Notes: generated by a model not told the origin, from the letters alone. 35,326 bases of DNA from Rhodobacter sp. (GCA_030066215.1 JASJCA010000051.1:1-35326); one strand, 5' to 3'; positions 17,054-26,155 are shown, counted from the first letter of the stretch. Numbers and translations are program-made.

Positions 17054-17286
17054 GGGGTGTCTCCGGGATTGGTGGGTGTTGGAGACATATTAGCGGGTTG
17101 GAATGTGTTTGGGTTTGATCGGGGTCAAATTGGTGCGGGTGTCTAAACCCTCTGCGGGGTCGCGCAGACTAAACAGGCTGGCAACAACTTGCAAACGCAT
17201 GCAAATTCCGCTACACAATCGTCACATTCAAAAAATCAGTTTCGACATCCTATGCTTTTTCCATTGCGATCAATTAGACGGGCTTC

Positions 17287-18222
17287 GTGTGGGATAAAGG
17301 GGAAAGCGCGTTGGATAATGAGGAGGAATTCGTTACCGAACTGAACGAGGTGTTCGATTCGGTTTTCGCGGTGATACAGTCTGAGAATGGCGAGGATATC
17401 CCCGATGTTCTTTACCACTATACAACGGTCGATGCGCTAATTGGAATTTCAAAAGGGAAGAAGATCTGGGCGTCGAACACTCGGTTCTTGAATGACGCAA
17501 AGGAATTCGAATTTGGCCGCGAAATCGGGACGGATTCGATAAAATCCATACGATCGGCAACAGATCGAGAGACCGAAGTTCTAAAGAATCTGTTTTGCAA
17601 TCAGATATTAGAAACACTGAGGCCAAACTCAGAAATACAGAACACTTATGCCACTTGCTTTTCACCGAATCCAGATCAACTGAGTCAATGGCGCGGGTAC
17701 ACTGCCAAGACCGGAGCGGTTTGCATAGGATTTCGAACGGAGCTACTGCGTGACTTGACCACACGAGGTCCAATCTCGGTTTCCTACAACGCAGATTTAT
17801 TCGCAAGGTGCTTTGTCGATCTAGTCGAGAGGTACCTCTCGCTATTTGAGAAGTACTTTCGAGCCAACAATCAAGTAGAGATCTGTCAGATCTTAAAAGA
17901 AGTTTTTGCAGCAAACTTCGCAATTATGACTTCATACTTTAAACACCCGGGTTTTAAGGAAGAATCCGAGATACGAATTGTCTTCGAGAGTTGGCAAGAG
18001 ATACATGGAGTAGAATTCCGATCAAATAGCGGACTAATCGTGCCGTACGTCGAGGTTGACCTAGCGTCAATTTCGGACGACTTCATCGTTGAGGTAATTG
18101 TTGGACCCACCAATGACCCCTCATTAATGACGTCAAGTGTCACAGAGTTCTTGAAGTTGATGGGAAAGCATGACATCCAGCTGCGCACGAGCGAAATTCC
18201 CTACAGAGTCGCAATAGGATAA
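17287..18222 (+). CDS. DUF2971 domain protein, first gene of an A+T-rich cassette
   Basis: The 311-residue protein shows the DUF2971 pattern: LYHYTTVDALIGISKGKKIWAS with NTRFLNDAKEFEFG (about 42-78), CFSPNPDQLSQWRGYTAKTGAVCIGF (about 123-148), and a distal EIRIVFE block. DUF2971 has no settled activity; the LYHYT opening recalls ADP-ribosyl-transferase-like folds, and members are frequent in variable genome islands. No membrane segment is present. The start is GTG at 17287, though TTG at 17311 has a better ribosome site (AGGGG). Codon use is A/T-rich, unlike the neighbours. It is followed after five bases by a second small gene. Confidence 0.8.
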   Translation: MWDKGESALDNEEEFVTELNEVFDSVFAVIQSENGEDIPDVLYHYTTVDALIGISKGKKIWASNTRFLNDAKEFEFGREIGTDSIKSIRSATDRETEVLKNLFCNQILETLRPNSEIQNTYATCFSPNPDQLSQWRGYTAKTGAVCIGFRTELLRDLTTRGPISVSYNADLFARCFVDLVERYLSLFEKYFRANNQVEICQILKEVFAANFAIMTSYFKHPGFKEESEIRIVFESWQEIHGVEFRSNSGLIVPYVEVDLASISDDFIVEVIVGPTNDPSLMTSSVTEFLKLMGKHDIQLRTSEIPYRVAIG

Positions 18223-18227
18223 GCCAA

Positions 18228-18644
18228 ATGCGTGCCACGCTGCTTGAGAATGTGAAGGCCGGACAGGCGCTGCCTGCGAAGGTTCTGACACATCCGACTT
18301 TCAAGCGAAATCCACCTGACTACAAGATCCAATTGTTTTTGAACAGCAGGATCAACGGTAATGCGCGATATATTCTCTCGTTCTATGTACGGGTTGTTGG
18401 CGCGAATGACCCATCGCACTTGAGCACTGCGCTTCGTGAGTGCGAGTTTCGTAAAGGTTGCAAATTTGTCGATGGCAAGCATCTTCCTGAAATAAAGGCA
18501 GTGATGCTTTATGCATCCGAAGAAGTATTTGGAAACGTGTCAGCTCGACTCAGAGCATTATTCGCTGAGCATGACGTTTATGACGCGGTTGCGTTTGATC
18601 ACTTCGTGCAGTATTCCAAATCTGAGGATGGGCGTCTCTTTTGA
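18228..18644 (+). CDS. Unknown 138-residue partner of the DUF2971 gene
   Basis: The protein is soluble, mixed alpha/beta in appearance and rich in aromatic and charged residues (YKIQLFLNSRINGNARYILSFYVRVV, then FDHFVQYSKSEDGRLF at the end). I do not recognise it. It begins five bases after the DUF2971 stop, with AGGATAAG as a possible ribosome site, so the two are surely co-transcribed and probably act together, for instance as effector and regulator or as two parts of a defence unit. Composition is intermediate between the DUF2971 gene and core genes. Confidence 0.65.
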   Translation: MRATLLENVKAGQALPAKVLTHPTFKRNPPDYKIQLFLNSRINGNARYILSFYVRVVGANDPSHLSTALRECEFRKGCKFVDGKHLPEIKAVMLYASEEVFGNVSARLRALFAEHDVYDAVAFDHFVQYSKSEDGRLF

Positions 18645-18687
18645 TGCGATGCGTTGCGAGAGGAACTGTCTCTTAGGAGAAACTCTT

Positions 18688-18752
18688 CGTATTGATCATG
18701 TGATCGCAGCCTGTCATGTATGGGCCGACGCGACTGGCACGCGATCAATACG
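18688..18752. repeat. 10-bp inverted repeat at the end of the DUF2971 cassette
   Basis: CGTATTGATC at 18688-18697 is exactly complemented at 18743-18752, and CTT on the left matches AAG on the right with one bulged base. Inside it TGATCGC also pairs with GCGATCA. The 9-mer GCGATCAAT at 18741-18749 recurs directly at 17266-17274, just before the cassette. It could be a terminator-like structure or an element end; no T run follows. Confidence 0.4.
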
Positions 18753-18804
18753 GAAGGCCAGATTAGACCTCCAGCGATTCCCGGATGCCCGGCGCTTAAT
18801 TTGA

Positions 18805-20604
18805 CTAACCGTCCATTTTCAATGCACTTATGAAGGCGGATTGCGGGATTTCCACTTTCCCGAACTGACGCATCTTCTTCTTACCGGCCTTTTGCTTGTC
18901 GAGCAGTTTCCGCTTCCGGGTGGCGTCTCCGCCGTAGCACTTGGCGGTGACGTCCTTGCGGAGGGCGGCCAAGGTCTCTCGCGCGATCACTTTGCCTCCA
19001 ATCGCGGCCTGGATCGGGATCTTGAACATGTGGCGGGGGATCAGGTCTTTGAGTTTTTCGACCATGGCGCGGCCGCGGGTTTCGGCTCGGTCTCGGTGGA
19101 CCATGATGGAGAGTGCGTCGACGGGTTCTTCGTTGACCAGGATTTGCATCTTGACGAGGCTGTCCTCGCGGTAGCCTTCCATCTGGTAGTCGAACGACGC
19201 GTAGCCCTTGGTCACCGATTTCAGCCGATCGTAGAAGTCGAAGACGACCTCGTTCAGCGGCAGGTCGTAGACCACCATGGCGCGGGTGCCGGCATAGGTG
19301 AGGTCGAGCTGGATGCCGCGGCGGTCCTGGCAGAGTTTCAGCACGTCGCCGAGGTAGTCGTCGGGCACCAGGATGGTGGCCTTGATCCGGGGCTCCTCGA
19401 TATGGCTGACATGGGTGAGGTCGGGCATGTCGGCGGGGTTGTGAAGCTCGCGCATCGTGCCGTCCTTGAGGTGGACGTGGTAGATGACGGACGGCGCGGT
19501 GGTGATCAGGTCGATATCGTACTCGCGTTCGAGCCGGTCGCGGACGACCTCGAGGTGGAGAAGGCCGAGAAAGCCGCAGCGGAAGCCGAAGCCGAGGGCG
19601 GCACTGGTCTCCATCTCGTGGCTGAAGCTGGCGTCGTTGAGGGCGAGTTTCTCGATGGCGTTGCGGAGGTCTTCGAAATCGGCGCTGTCGACGGGGAAGA
19701 GGCCGCAGAAGACCACCGGGACTGAGGGCGCGAAACCGGGGAGCGGGTCCTTCGCCTGGGCTTTCTCGTGCGTGATGGTGTCGCCGACCTTGGTGTCGCG
19801 GACCTGTTTGATGCTAGCCGTGAGGATGCCGATCTCGCCGGGGCCGAGTTCGGGGATGTCTTGCATCTGCGGTTTGAGGACGGCGAGCTTGTCGATGCCG
19901 TAGGTGGCGCCGGTCTGCATCATGCGGATGCGGTCGCCCTTGCGGATCACGCCGTCCATGACGCGGATCAGGACGACGACGCCGAGATAGGGGTCGTACC
20001 AGCTGTCGACGAGCATCGCCTTGAGGGGGGCGTCGCGGTTGCCTTCGGGGGCGGGGAGGCGCTGGACGATTGCCTCGAGGACGTCGGGGATGCCGAGACC
20101 GGTCTTGGCGCTGATCTCGAGGGCCTCGGAGGCGTCGATGCCGATCACGTCCTCGATCTGCTCGCGCACACGGTCAGGTTCGGCGGCGGGGAGGTCGATC
20201 TTGTTCAGGACCGGCACGATCTCGTGGTCGGCGTCGATGGCCTGATAGACGTTGGCCAGCGTCTGGGCCTCGACGCCCTGGGTCGCGTCGACGACCAAGA
20301 GCGAGCCCTCGACGGCGCGCATCGAGCGGCTGACCTCGTAGGCGAAATCGACATGGCCGGGGGTGTCGATGAGGTTTAGCACATAGTCCTGCCCGTCGGC
20401 GCCGGTGTAGTCGATCCGGACGGTGTTGGCCTTGATGGTGATGCCGCGTTCGCGCTCGATATCCATCGAATCGAGCAACTGCTCCTGCATGTCGCGGTCC
20501 TTCACCGTGCCGGTCGATTGGATCAGCCGGTCGGCCAGCGTCGACTTGCCGTGGTCGATATGGGCGACGATGGAGAAATTGCGGATATGCGCGAGGTCGG
20601 TCAT
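18805..20604 (-). CDS. lepA: Elongation factor 4 (LepA GTPase)
   Basis: The 599-residue translational GTPase acts on stalled or mis-set ribosomes and in 30S subunit assembly. Its motifs are complete: G1 AHIDHGKST at residues 14-22, G3 DTPGHVDF from residue 80, G4 NKID at 134-137. The LepA-specific C-terminal end [28 protein letters not shown] is split here only by my wording and is intact in the sequence. Length is standard. The start at 20604 gives the normal N-terminus [10 protein letters not shown]; the open frame further upstream overlaps a divergent gene and is spurious. It shares a 56-base divergent promoter region with the ParB-like gene. Confidence 0.96.
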   Translation of the reverse strand: MTDLAHIRNFSIVAHIDHGKSTLADRLIQSTGTVKDRDMQEQLLDSMDIERERGITIKANTVRIDYTGADGQDYVLNLIDTPGHVDFAYEVSRSMRAVEGSLLVVDATQGVEAQTLANVYQAIDADHEIVPVLNKIDLPAAEPDRVREQIEDVIGIDASEALEISAKTGLGIPDVLEAIVQRLPAPEGNRDAPLKAMLVDSWYDPYLGVVVLIRVMDGVIRKGDRIRMMQTGATYGIDKLAVLKPQMQDIPELGPGEIGILTASIKQVRDTKVGDTITHEKAQAKDPLPGFAPSVPVVFCGLFPVDSADFEDLRNAIEKLALNDASFSHEMETSAALGFGFRCGFLGLLHLEVVRDRLEREYDIDLITTAPSVIYHVHLKDGTMRELHNPADMPDLTHVSHIEEPRIKATILVPDDYLGDVLKLCQDRRGIQLDLTYAGTRAMVVYDLPLNEVVFDFYDRLKSVTKGYASFDYQMEGYREDSLVKMQILVNEEPVDALSIMVHRDRAETRGRAMVEKLKDLIPRHMFKIPIQAAIGGKVIARETLAALRKDVTAKCYGGDATRKRKLLDKQKAGKKKMRQFGKVEIPQSAFISALKMDG

Positions 20605-20660
20605 GCTGGGGGATATCGCGCCCGGACCGGGGGGCGTCAAGCCGAATAGGATAGGGCCCC

Positions 20661-20909
20661 ATGCTGGAACGACAGACCTTTCGGATCGACCAGATCTACG
20701 TGCCGGCGAAGCGGGCCAAGACGCTGGACCCGGCGAAAGTGGCCGCGTTGGCCGAGGACATCCTGGAGAACGGCCAGAAGGTGCCGATCCGCTTGCGCGC
20801 CGGCAAGGGGCGGTATGTGCTGCAGGAGGGCCTGCACCGGCTGGAGGCGCTGCGCGCGCTCGGTGAGGAGACGGTGGAGGGGTTTCTGGCGCAGGCGCGG
20901 TTGCGGTGA
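20661..20909 (+). CDS. Mini ParB/sulfiredoxin-like domain protein
   Basis: The 82-residue protein consists almost only of a ParB N-terminal-like domain: [39 protein letters not shown], then [17 protein letters not shown], where EGLHRL matches the GxHR box of the ParB/Srx superfamily (CTP- or ATP-binding pocket). The DNA-binding helix-turn-helix and dimer domain of true ParB are absent. Such stand-alone domains occur in Rhodobacterales, role unknown. It is divergent from lepA and leads into A+T-rich DNA. Confidence 0.75.
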   Translation: MLERQTFRIDQIYVPAKRAKTLDPAKVAALAEDILENGQKVPIRLRAGKGRYVLQEGLHRLEALRALGEETVEGFLAQARLR

Positions 20910-20955
20910 AGGTAGCCAAGTGAACGCGCAGAATTTGTAACTGATACGATTTGAG

Positions 20956-20984
20956 GCTTCAAAATTCTCACTCGCTTCAAAATT
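20956..20984. repeat. Two 11-bp direct repeats upstream of the leader ORF
   Basis: GCTTCAAAATT occurs at 20956-20966 and 20974-20984, 18 bp apart, in the A+T-rich segment about 35 bases before the leader ORF. They may be regulator half-sites or promoter elements for the islet gene at 21064. Confidence 0.45.
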
Positions 20985-21017
20985 TGCATTTTGATTACGT
21001 TGTCCCAAGGAGTTATT

Positions 21018-21062
21018 ATGACGATTATAAAAAAAGCCATCAAATTGAGAGTTCGCTTATAG
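21018..21062 (+). CDS. Candidate 14-residue leader ORF coupled to the mosaic gene
   Basis: A short frame (MTIIKKAIKLRVRL, stop TAG) has a good ribosome site, AAGGAG, five bases before its ATG. Its stop is separated by one base from the ATG of the next gene, which lacks a ribosome site of its own. The arrangement suggests translational coupling or a leader-peptide control. The peptide is very basic and would be amphipathic. Confidence 0.45.
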   Translation: MTIIKKAIKLRVRL

Positions 21063-21063
21063 G

Positions 21064-22569
21064 ATGGGAGACAAAATAGACATAAAAGCAGCCTATATCG
21101 CGCTGTCTTGTAAGGATTTGCCGAACCATTCAGATCTTGGCTGGATCCCTGCTTACGCTAGAAAGGTTATAATTGGGCGACATGCGCTGAGGCATCTCTC
21201 ATTTCATGATTTTTTTGATTTTGCAGCGCCCATTTTTGATTCACTTACGTTAGCGATATTTCGGTTGTGCTTGATGTCGCAAATCCCATCGTCCGAAACA
21301 AAGAAACGCCTTTCGGCATCATATTCGCCTACTAACCGGCCAATCGAGTACTATTTGGGTTTCTCCCGGAGTTTTCGAAGGAGCGCTCTGAAAACTTCAT
21401 TTAGAGGAGATGGAACTTATTTTCTAAACGGAAGAGATAGATTAATCTATTGGGATCAAGACTCGGAAGCCACATCTGAAATTTGGAAATATCTAATTTC
21501 AGAAATTGACTCTGCTAAAGTCATTAGGGGAAAAGGGAGTGCGGATGAGGCTATTTTGTTTGCCGATCAATTATCAGGAGTGGGAATATGGGGGCCGAAC
21601 ACGCCCGAAGGTCTGAAAATATACTCCCGCGGCTTAATAGAGAAACTAAAAAGTGCTTCAGAGGTTTGGTCCTTCTGGCGCGAGTGGTACCAAGGGTTTC
21701 TCGATGGCAAGCCGCTCGATTGGGAGTTGCAGCGGCGGGTGGCGCTGATCCCGGATGAGGATTGGGAGAAAGGCCCCGCCCATATCGCCGGGAAGATCGA
21801 AGAGATCAAAGCGGCGTTCCTGGCCGAGAAAGCGCCGCTGGCCGAGACGGTCGAATTCAACGAAGAAACGGCCAAGTTCCACACCGTCCCGCGCGAGATC
21901 GCCAAGCCGGACCTCCTCGGCGCGACACTGTCCCAGGTCGAGGATGCGCTGGACGATGTGCTGGCGGACCAAACCAACGGGCTGCATGACAGATCGCGCG
22001 AGGTGCGGGTGCTGCGGCGGACGGTTGCGAAATACGGCAACGACCCGCAGCGGATCGAGATGGATTTCACCTCAGTCCATGCCGGGCTGACGCGGCAGAT
22101 CGTGGTCGGCGAGTTGCCGGCGAGCGAAGAGAACCTCGGCCTGCAGCGGGCGCTGGAGGAAGGCGCGCAGGCGATCCGGGCGACGCATGACGACGTGGCG
22201 GAGAACCGACGTATTCTGGAGAACCAGAAGCTCAAGGAGATGAGCGGCGACCAAATGGCGGTTCTGGCCGAGGCCAAGCCGCTGCTGCTGGACATTTCCG
22301 AAGGCGCAATGCACGAGGATTTTGGTGCGGATATCGATGTCATCGTCGAGGATCGCATTCCCCTGCCCTACGGCCCGGACGACCGCGACCCGATCCTCGC
22401 CGAATACAACGAAACGATCCGCACCCTGTCGCGCGTGGCCAATATCGGCGTGTTGCTGCGCCAAGTGCCCGAGATCATCCACAAGATCGATGGCAGCGCG
22501 GGATACAAAGGCGCTCGGATCCTTGCGACGATTGGGGCGATCATTGGGATCGGAATTGCTTTGTTCTGA
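21064..22569 (+). CDS. Mosaic tail-anchored protein of unknown function
   Basis: The 501-residue product joins two unlike parts. Residues 1 to about 195 come from A+T-rich DNA (ATA, TTA, AGA codons) and resemble nothing I know. From about residue 200 the DNA is G+C-rich, beginning with WSFWREWYQGFLDGKPLDWE and ALIPDEDWEKG, a block I associate with varied alphaproteobacterial hypothetical proteins. The C-terminal half is acidic and helical. It ends in one membrane helix (about 484-501) with no residues after it, so it should be tail-anchored, facing the cytosol. The start lies one base after the leader ORF stop. Confidence 0.7.
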   Translation: MGDKIDIKAAYIALSCKDLPNHSDLGWIPAYARKVIIGRHALRHLSFHDFFDFAAPIFDSLTLAIFRLCLMSQIPSSETKKRLSASYSPTNRPIEYYLGFSRSFRRSALKTSFRGDGTYFLNGRDRLIYWDQDSEATSEIWKYLISEIDSAKVIRGKGSADEAILFADQLSGVGIWGPNTPEGLKIYSRGLIEKLKSASEVWSFWREWYQGFLDGKPLDWELQRRVALIPDEDWEKGPAHIAGKIEEIKAAFLAEKAPLAETVEFNEETAKFHTVPREIAKPDLLGATLSQVEDALDDVLADQTNGLHDRSREVRVLRRTVAKYGNDPQRIEMDFTSVHAGLTRQIVVGELPASEENLGLQRALEEGAQAIRATHDDVAENRRILENQKLKEMSGDQMAVLAEAKPLLLDISEGAMHEDFGADIDVIVEDRIPLPYGPDDRDPILAEYNETIRTLSRVANIGVLLRQVPEIIHKIDGSAGYKGARILATIGAIIGIGIALF

Positions 22570-22732
22570 GTGGGTTGGCGACGGGGGCTTCTCGACGCTG
22601 CGCAATTGCGGGGTCCAAAAACCACCGAGCGAAACATGTTTCCGTTTGCGTCGCTTCCGGCAGATGTTGCCGGTGTGAAGATTGAAATTGCCCAATCGAG
22701 GCCGCCTGGGATGACGGCCCGGGCTGCCCAGC

Positions 22733-23188
22733 TCAACCCGCGTGGTACTTCGCGTCCAGCGCGTCGATGGAGGCGACGTTGGGGGCGGAGGGGCCTTCGG
22801 GGTCAAAGCTCAGCGGCAGCCAGGCGGCGACGATGGATTTGGCGAGCTCGGGGCCGATGACGCGGGCGCCCATGGTGATGATTTGGGCGTCGTTCGACAG
22901 CGCGGCGCGTTCGGCCGAGTAGGTGTCGTGGGTCAGCGCGGCGCGGATGCCGGGCACCTTGTTGGCCGAGATCGAGACCCCGATGCCGGTGCCGCAGACC
23001 AGTACCGCACGGTCGTGGCGGCCGGCCAGAACCGCTTGCGCCACCCGCTCGGCCAGATCGGCATAGCGCTCGCCTTCCGGCCCCCGGCTGAGATCCGAGA
23101 CCTCGAGCCCCGCCTGCCGGCCGAAATGTGCCGTCAGCGCCGTCGCCAGCGGTTGCCCCGCACCGTCGCCCGCGATCGCCAGTCGCAT
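22733..23188 (-). CDS. rpiB: RpiB/LacAB-type sugar-phosphate isomerase
   Basis: The 151-residue protein is a ribose-5-phosphate isomerase B homologue: catalytic Cys65 in VCGTGIG, a [12 protein letters not shown] segment, and [17 protein letters not shown] near 96-112. RpiB interconverts ribose and ribulose 5-phosphates, but paralogues act on tetrulose 4-phosphates (EryI type). The divergent neighbour, a dihydroxyacetone or erythrulose kinase-family enzyme, makes the latter role worth considering. GGAGG lies five bases before the ATG at 23188. A longer upstream open frame is antisense to the kinase gene and is spurious. Confidence 0.87.
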   Translation of the reverse strand: MRLAIAGDGAGQPLATALTAHFGRQAGLEVSDLSRGPEGERYADLAERVAQAVLAGRHDRAVLVCGTGIGVSISANKVPGIRAALTHDTYSAERAALSNDAQIITMGARVIGPELAKSIVAAWLPLSFDPEGPSAPNVASIDALDAKYHAG

Positions 23189-23257
23189 CCTCGCCTCCCG
23201 CTTGCCTTTGCCGCCGGTTCTACCCAACATGGATCGAAACGGCAAAGCGGGGGAAGC

Positions 23258-24880
23258 ATGACCCAGTTCATCAACGCCAAGGAGGCGCTGGTGCCCGAGG
23301 CGCTCGACGGGCTGTTGCGCACCGGGGCCGGTCGGCTGGCGCGACTCGACGGCTATCCGCATATCAAGGTGGTGGTGCGCGACGACTGGGACCGGTCGAA
23401 GGTGGCCCTGGTCTCGGGCGGCGGATCGGGGCACGAACCGGCGCATGCGGGCTTCGTGGGCGAGGCGCTGCTGACCGCGGCGGTCTGCGGCGAGGTCTTC
23501 GCCTCGCCCTCGGCGGAGGCGGTGCTGGCGGGGATCCTGGCGGTGACCGGCGAGGCGGGCTGCCTTCTGATCGTCAAGAATTATACTGGCGACCGGCTGA
23601 ATTTCGGGCTGGCGGCGGAGCGGGCGCGGGCCTTGGGCCGCAAGGTGGCGATGGTGGTGGTCGACGACGACGTGGCGTTGCCCGATCTGGCGCAGCCGCG
23701 GGGCGTGGCCGGCACATTGTTCGTGCACAAGATTGCCGGGGCCCTGGCCGAGGACGGCGCCGATCTGGCCGCCGTGACCCGGGCCGCCGAGCGGGTGATC
23801 GACGACGTGGTCTCGATCGGCATGTCGCTTGACACCTGCACCATCCCCGGCGTGCAGAAAGAGGACCGGATCGGCCGCGGCAAGGCCGAGCTGGGGCTTG
23901 GCATCCATGGCGAGCCGGGGGTCGAGCAGGTCGATTTCGACGGTGCGCGCGGCGCGATGGAGATGGTGGTGGACCGGCTGGCGCCGCGGCTCGGCTCGGG
24001 GCCGCATGTGGCGCTGTTGAACAACCTCGGCGGCGCGACGCCTTTGGAGATGTCGGTTCTGGCCGAAGAGCTCTGCCAGTCGCGGATCGGGGCGCGGATC
24101 GGCCACCTGATCGGGCCGGCGCCGCTGATGACGTCGCTCGACATGCACGGGTTCTCGCTGTCGCTGTTGCCGGTGTCGGAGAGCCAGCTTGCGGCGCTGC
24201 GGGCGCCGGTCGGGCCGGCGGTGTGGCCGGGCTGCCAATCGCTCGGCGCGCCCAGGGTGGCGCCGATGCCCGACGGGATGGCGCCGCCCGATTACGCTGC
24301 CTCGGAGGATGCCGCGATGCGCCGGCTGATCGCGGATGCCTGCGCGGCGCTGATCGGGGCCGAGGCCGATCTCAATGCGCTCGACGCCAAGTCGGGCGAC
24401 GGCGACACCGGCGCGACAGTGGCGACCGCGGCGCGGGCGCTGGCGGCGGCGCTCGACCGCTTGCCCCTGGCCGATCCGGCGGCGCTGATGCGGGCGGTCG
24501 GGGCCGAGCTTGGCCAGACCATGGGCGGGTCGTCGGGGGTGCTGCTGGCGATCTTCTTTTCGGCCGCAGGTGAGGGCGCGGCGGCGGGGTTGCCCACGGT
24601 GGAGGCGCTGAAAGCCGGGCTCGACCGGATCCAGCAGGTCGGCGGCGCGCGGCCCGGCGACCGCACCCTGATTGATGCGCTGCTGCCGGCATTGGAGGCC
24701 CTGCCCCAGGGGATCGACACCGCCGCCCGCGCCGCACGGGCAGGCGCGGATGCCACGGCGGCGATCACGCGGGCGCGCGCCGGCCGGGCGAGCTATGTCT
24801 CGGCGGCAAACCTCGAGGGCCACAACGACCCCGGCGCGGAAGCGGTGGCGCGGCTTTTCGAGCACCTGGCGGCGGGGTGA
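23258..24880 (+). CDS. ATP-dependent dihydroxyacetone (or tetrulose) kinase, DhaK-DhaL fusion
   Basis: The 540-residue single-chain kinase joins a DhaK domain ([13 protein letters not shown] at 53-65, covalent substrate histidine at about 217 in GIHGEPG) to a DhaL ATP-binding domain (aspartates in DGDTG at 381-385, then [12 protein letters not shown]). Such enzymes phosphorylate dihydroxyacetone or glyceraldehyde; close relatives phosphorylate erythrulose. The ATG at 23258 has GGGGGAAG upstream. It is divergent from rpiB with 69 bases between, so both probably respond to the same signal in sugar or polyol catabolism. Confidence 0.92.
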   Translation: MTQFINAKEALVPEALDGLLRTGAGRLARLDGYPHIKVVVRDDWDRSKVALVSGGGSGHEPAHAGFVGEALLTAAVCGEVFASPSAEAVLAGILAVTGEAGCLLIVKNYTGDRLNFGLAAERARALGRKVAMVVVDDDVALPDLAQPRGVAGTLFVHKIAGALAEDGADLAAVTRAAERVIDDVVSIGMSLDTCTIPGVQKEDRIGRGKAELGLGIHGEPGVEQVDFDGARGAMEMVVDRLAPRLGSGPHVALLNNLGGATPLEMSVLAEELCQSRIGARIGHLIGPAPLMTSLDMHGFSLSLLPVSESQLAALRAPVGPAVWPGCQSLGAPRVAPMPDGMAPPDYAASEDAAMRRLIADACAALIGAEADLNALDAKSGDGDTGATVATAARALAAALDRLPLADPAALMRAVGAELGQTMGGSSGVLLAIFFSAAGEGAAAGLPTVEALKAGLDRIQQVGGARPGDRTLIDALLPALEALPQGIDTAARAARAGADATAAITRARAGRASYVSAANLEGHNDPGAEAVARLFEHLAAG

Positions 24881-24997
24881 ACTGGAGTTTGAGCTTGGAG
24901 CGTCGGTTGGGACTTGTCCAGTGACGTAGTTGCGGCGCAAGCGGGTCTGAACAGACGTCGAAATCTTGCCGGAAGCGCGGAATCAAGGCCGCAGGCC

Positions 24998-25139
24998 GCC
25001 GCGCCATCGCCGACCCGCCCCGTTGGGGCGGCGATTGGTCCAGACCTGCGCATCGCTCGATGCACTACGGACTCGACAACCATAAAGCACAACCGAACAA
25101 ACGTCTGATCGCCGCCCCGCGGGTCGGCGACGGCGCGGC
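24998..25139. repeat. Pair of inverted REP-like units, in a gene-free stretch
   Basis: The 21 bases at 24998-25018 (GCCGCGCC, A, TCGCCGACCCGC) are complemented at 25119-25139 with one mismatch, and GGGGCGGCGAT continues inside both units. The left unit folds alone (CCGCCCC, GTT, GGGGCGG). The units are separated by about 100 bases. The 334-base interval 24881-25214 holds no gene I can support, only this structure. Confidence 0.6.
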
Positions 25140-25214
25140 TCATCTCTACGGTTTTAAGCTACGCGTGAGGTCAAATCACGCTGCCCACCGTGCCGCCCAT
25201 TCTCCCGGTCGCCC

Positions 25215-26003
25215 TCACGGCGCCGCATCACCGCCCAGCGGGACCCGGTGCAGATAGGCGTCGGCGTTGACGGTCACCTGGCCCGCACCGATGGTCACGA
25301 TACCGTAAGCCGGCGGCTCGGCGCTGTAGGGTGTCCCGGTGGCCTTGCGGGTCACCGGCACCTGGTGGCTGGTGCTCGGCAGGCAGGTGCAGGGCAGCCC
25401 GCGCCAGTTCACATAGAGATGCCGGTGCACGTGGCCGAAGAAGACATGCCGGATGTCGCGGCCATGGTCCAAGGATCGCTGCAGCTCTGCGGTGTCCGAC
25501 AACCGCAGCCGGTCCATCCGCGGCAGGCCGATCTCGAACGGCGGGTGGTGCATGACGATGAAGCTCGGAGCGTCGCCGATCGCATCGAGCTCGGCGGCCA
25601 ACCAGTCGGCGCGGGCGGCGCAATACGCGCCCTCGGCCGCGCCGGGTTTGACTGTGTCGAGGAACAGGAATGCGCCGGCCTCGGTGTCGTGGCGGAATTG
25701 CACGAAACCGTTGGCGTCGGTCGGATGTCCGCCGAAGACGCCCAGGAACGCCGCCCGGTCGTCGTGATTGCCGAGGATCAGGAAGGTGCGCAGGGGGAAG
25801 GCATCGAGCCGGTGTTTCAGCCAGGTATAGGTCTCGGTCGCGCCGTCATCGGTCAGATCGCCGCTGATCACCGCAAACGCCGCGTCGCCGTGCCAGCGAG
25901 CGATATCGTCGAGGCAGGTAGACAGCCGCTTGGCGGGGTCGAGGCCGTGGAGCACCTGCCCGGGCCGGACCAGATGCGGATCGCTGAGATGGATCAGTTT
26001 CAT
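25215..26003 (-). CDS. Calcineurin-like metallophosphoesterase (cAMP phosphodiesterase class III type)
   Basis: The 262-residue enzyme has all binuclear-metal motifs in order: DPH at residues 8-10, GDLTDDG at 48-54, GNHD at 78-81, HH at 152-153 and GHVH at 190-193. This arrangement is that of CpdA/GpdQ-type phosphodiesterases, which split cyclic nucleotides or glycerophosphodiesters; substrate cannot be decided by sequence. The start at 26003 (MKLIHLSDPH) matches the family N-terminus; GAGG precedes it. It stands alone, downstream of tRNA-His on the same strand. Confidence 0.88.
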   Translation of the reverse strand: MKLIHLSDPHLVRPGQVLHGLDPAKRLSTCLDDIARWHGDAAFAVISGDLTDDGATETYTWLKHRLDAFPLRTFLILGNHDDRAAFLGVFGGHPTDANGFVQFRHDTEAGAFLFLDTVKPGAAEGAYCAARADWLAAELDAIGDAPSFIVMHHPPFEIGLPRMDRLRLSDTAELQRSLDHGRDIRHVFFGHVHRHLYVNWRGLPCTCLPSTSHQVPVTRKATGTPYSAEPPAYGIVTIGAGQVTVNADAYLHRVPLGGDAAP

Positions 26004-26078
26004 CGAGGCCTCGCCCGGCAACACGCACGGACCTCCTAGCCGCTCATCGGACGGCGATCAATCCGGACCGGCCTACGA

Positions 26079-26155
26079 TGGTACCGCCTCCCCGGCTCGA
26101 ACGGGGGACCTCTGGATCCACAATCCAGCGCTCTAACCAACTGAGCTAAGGCGGC
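26079..26155 (-). tRNA. tRNA-His (anticodon GTG)
   Basis: The complete cloverleaf is present on the minus strand: acceptor GCCGCCT with AGGCGGT, D-arm GCTC/GAGC, anticodon stem CTGGA/TCCAG with loop TTGTGGA (anticodon at 26119-26121), T-arm CCCCG/CGGGG with TTCGAGC, then discriminator A73 and encoded CCA. The base before position 1 is T and not the G-1 found in most bacteria, and position 73 is A and not C. That combination is known for alphaproteobacterial tRNA-His. The first acceptor pair is a G-U wobble. Confidence 0.97.

Noticed and set aside
16819..17146. Low-complexity S/P-rich (minus) and D/G/E-rich (plus) frames of 89 and 106 codons
   Set aside because: The third frame encodes the convincing two-helix protein at 16871-17053, and these are its shadows.
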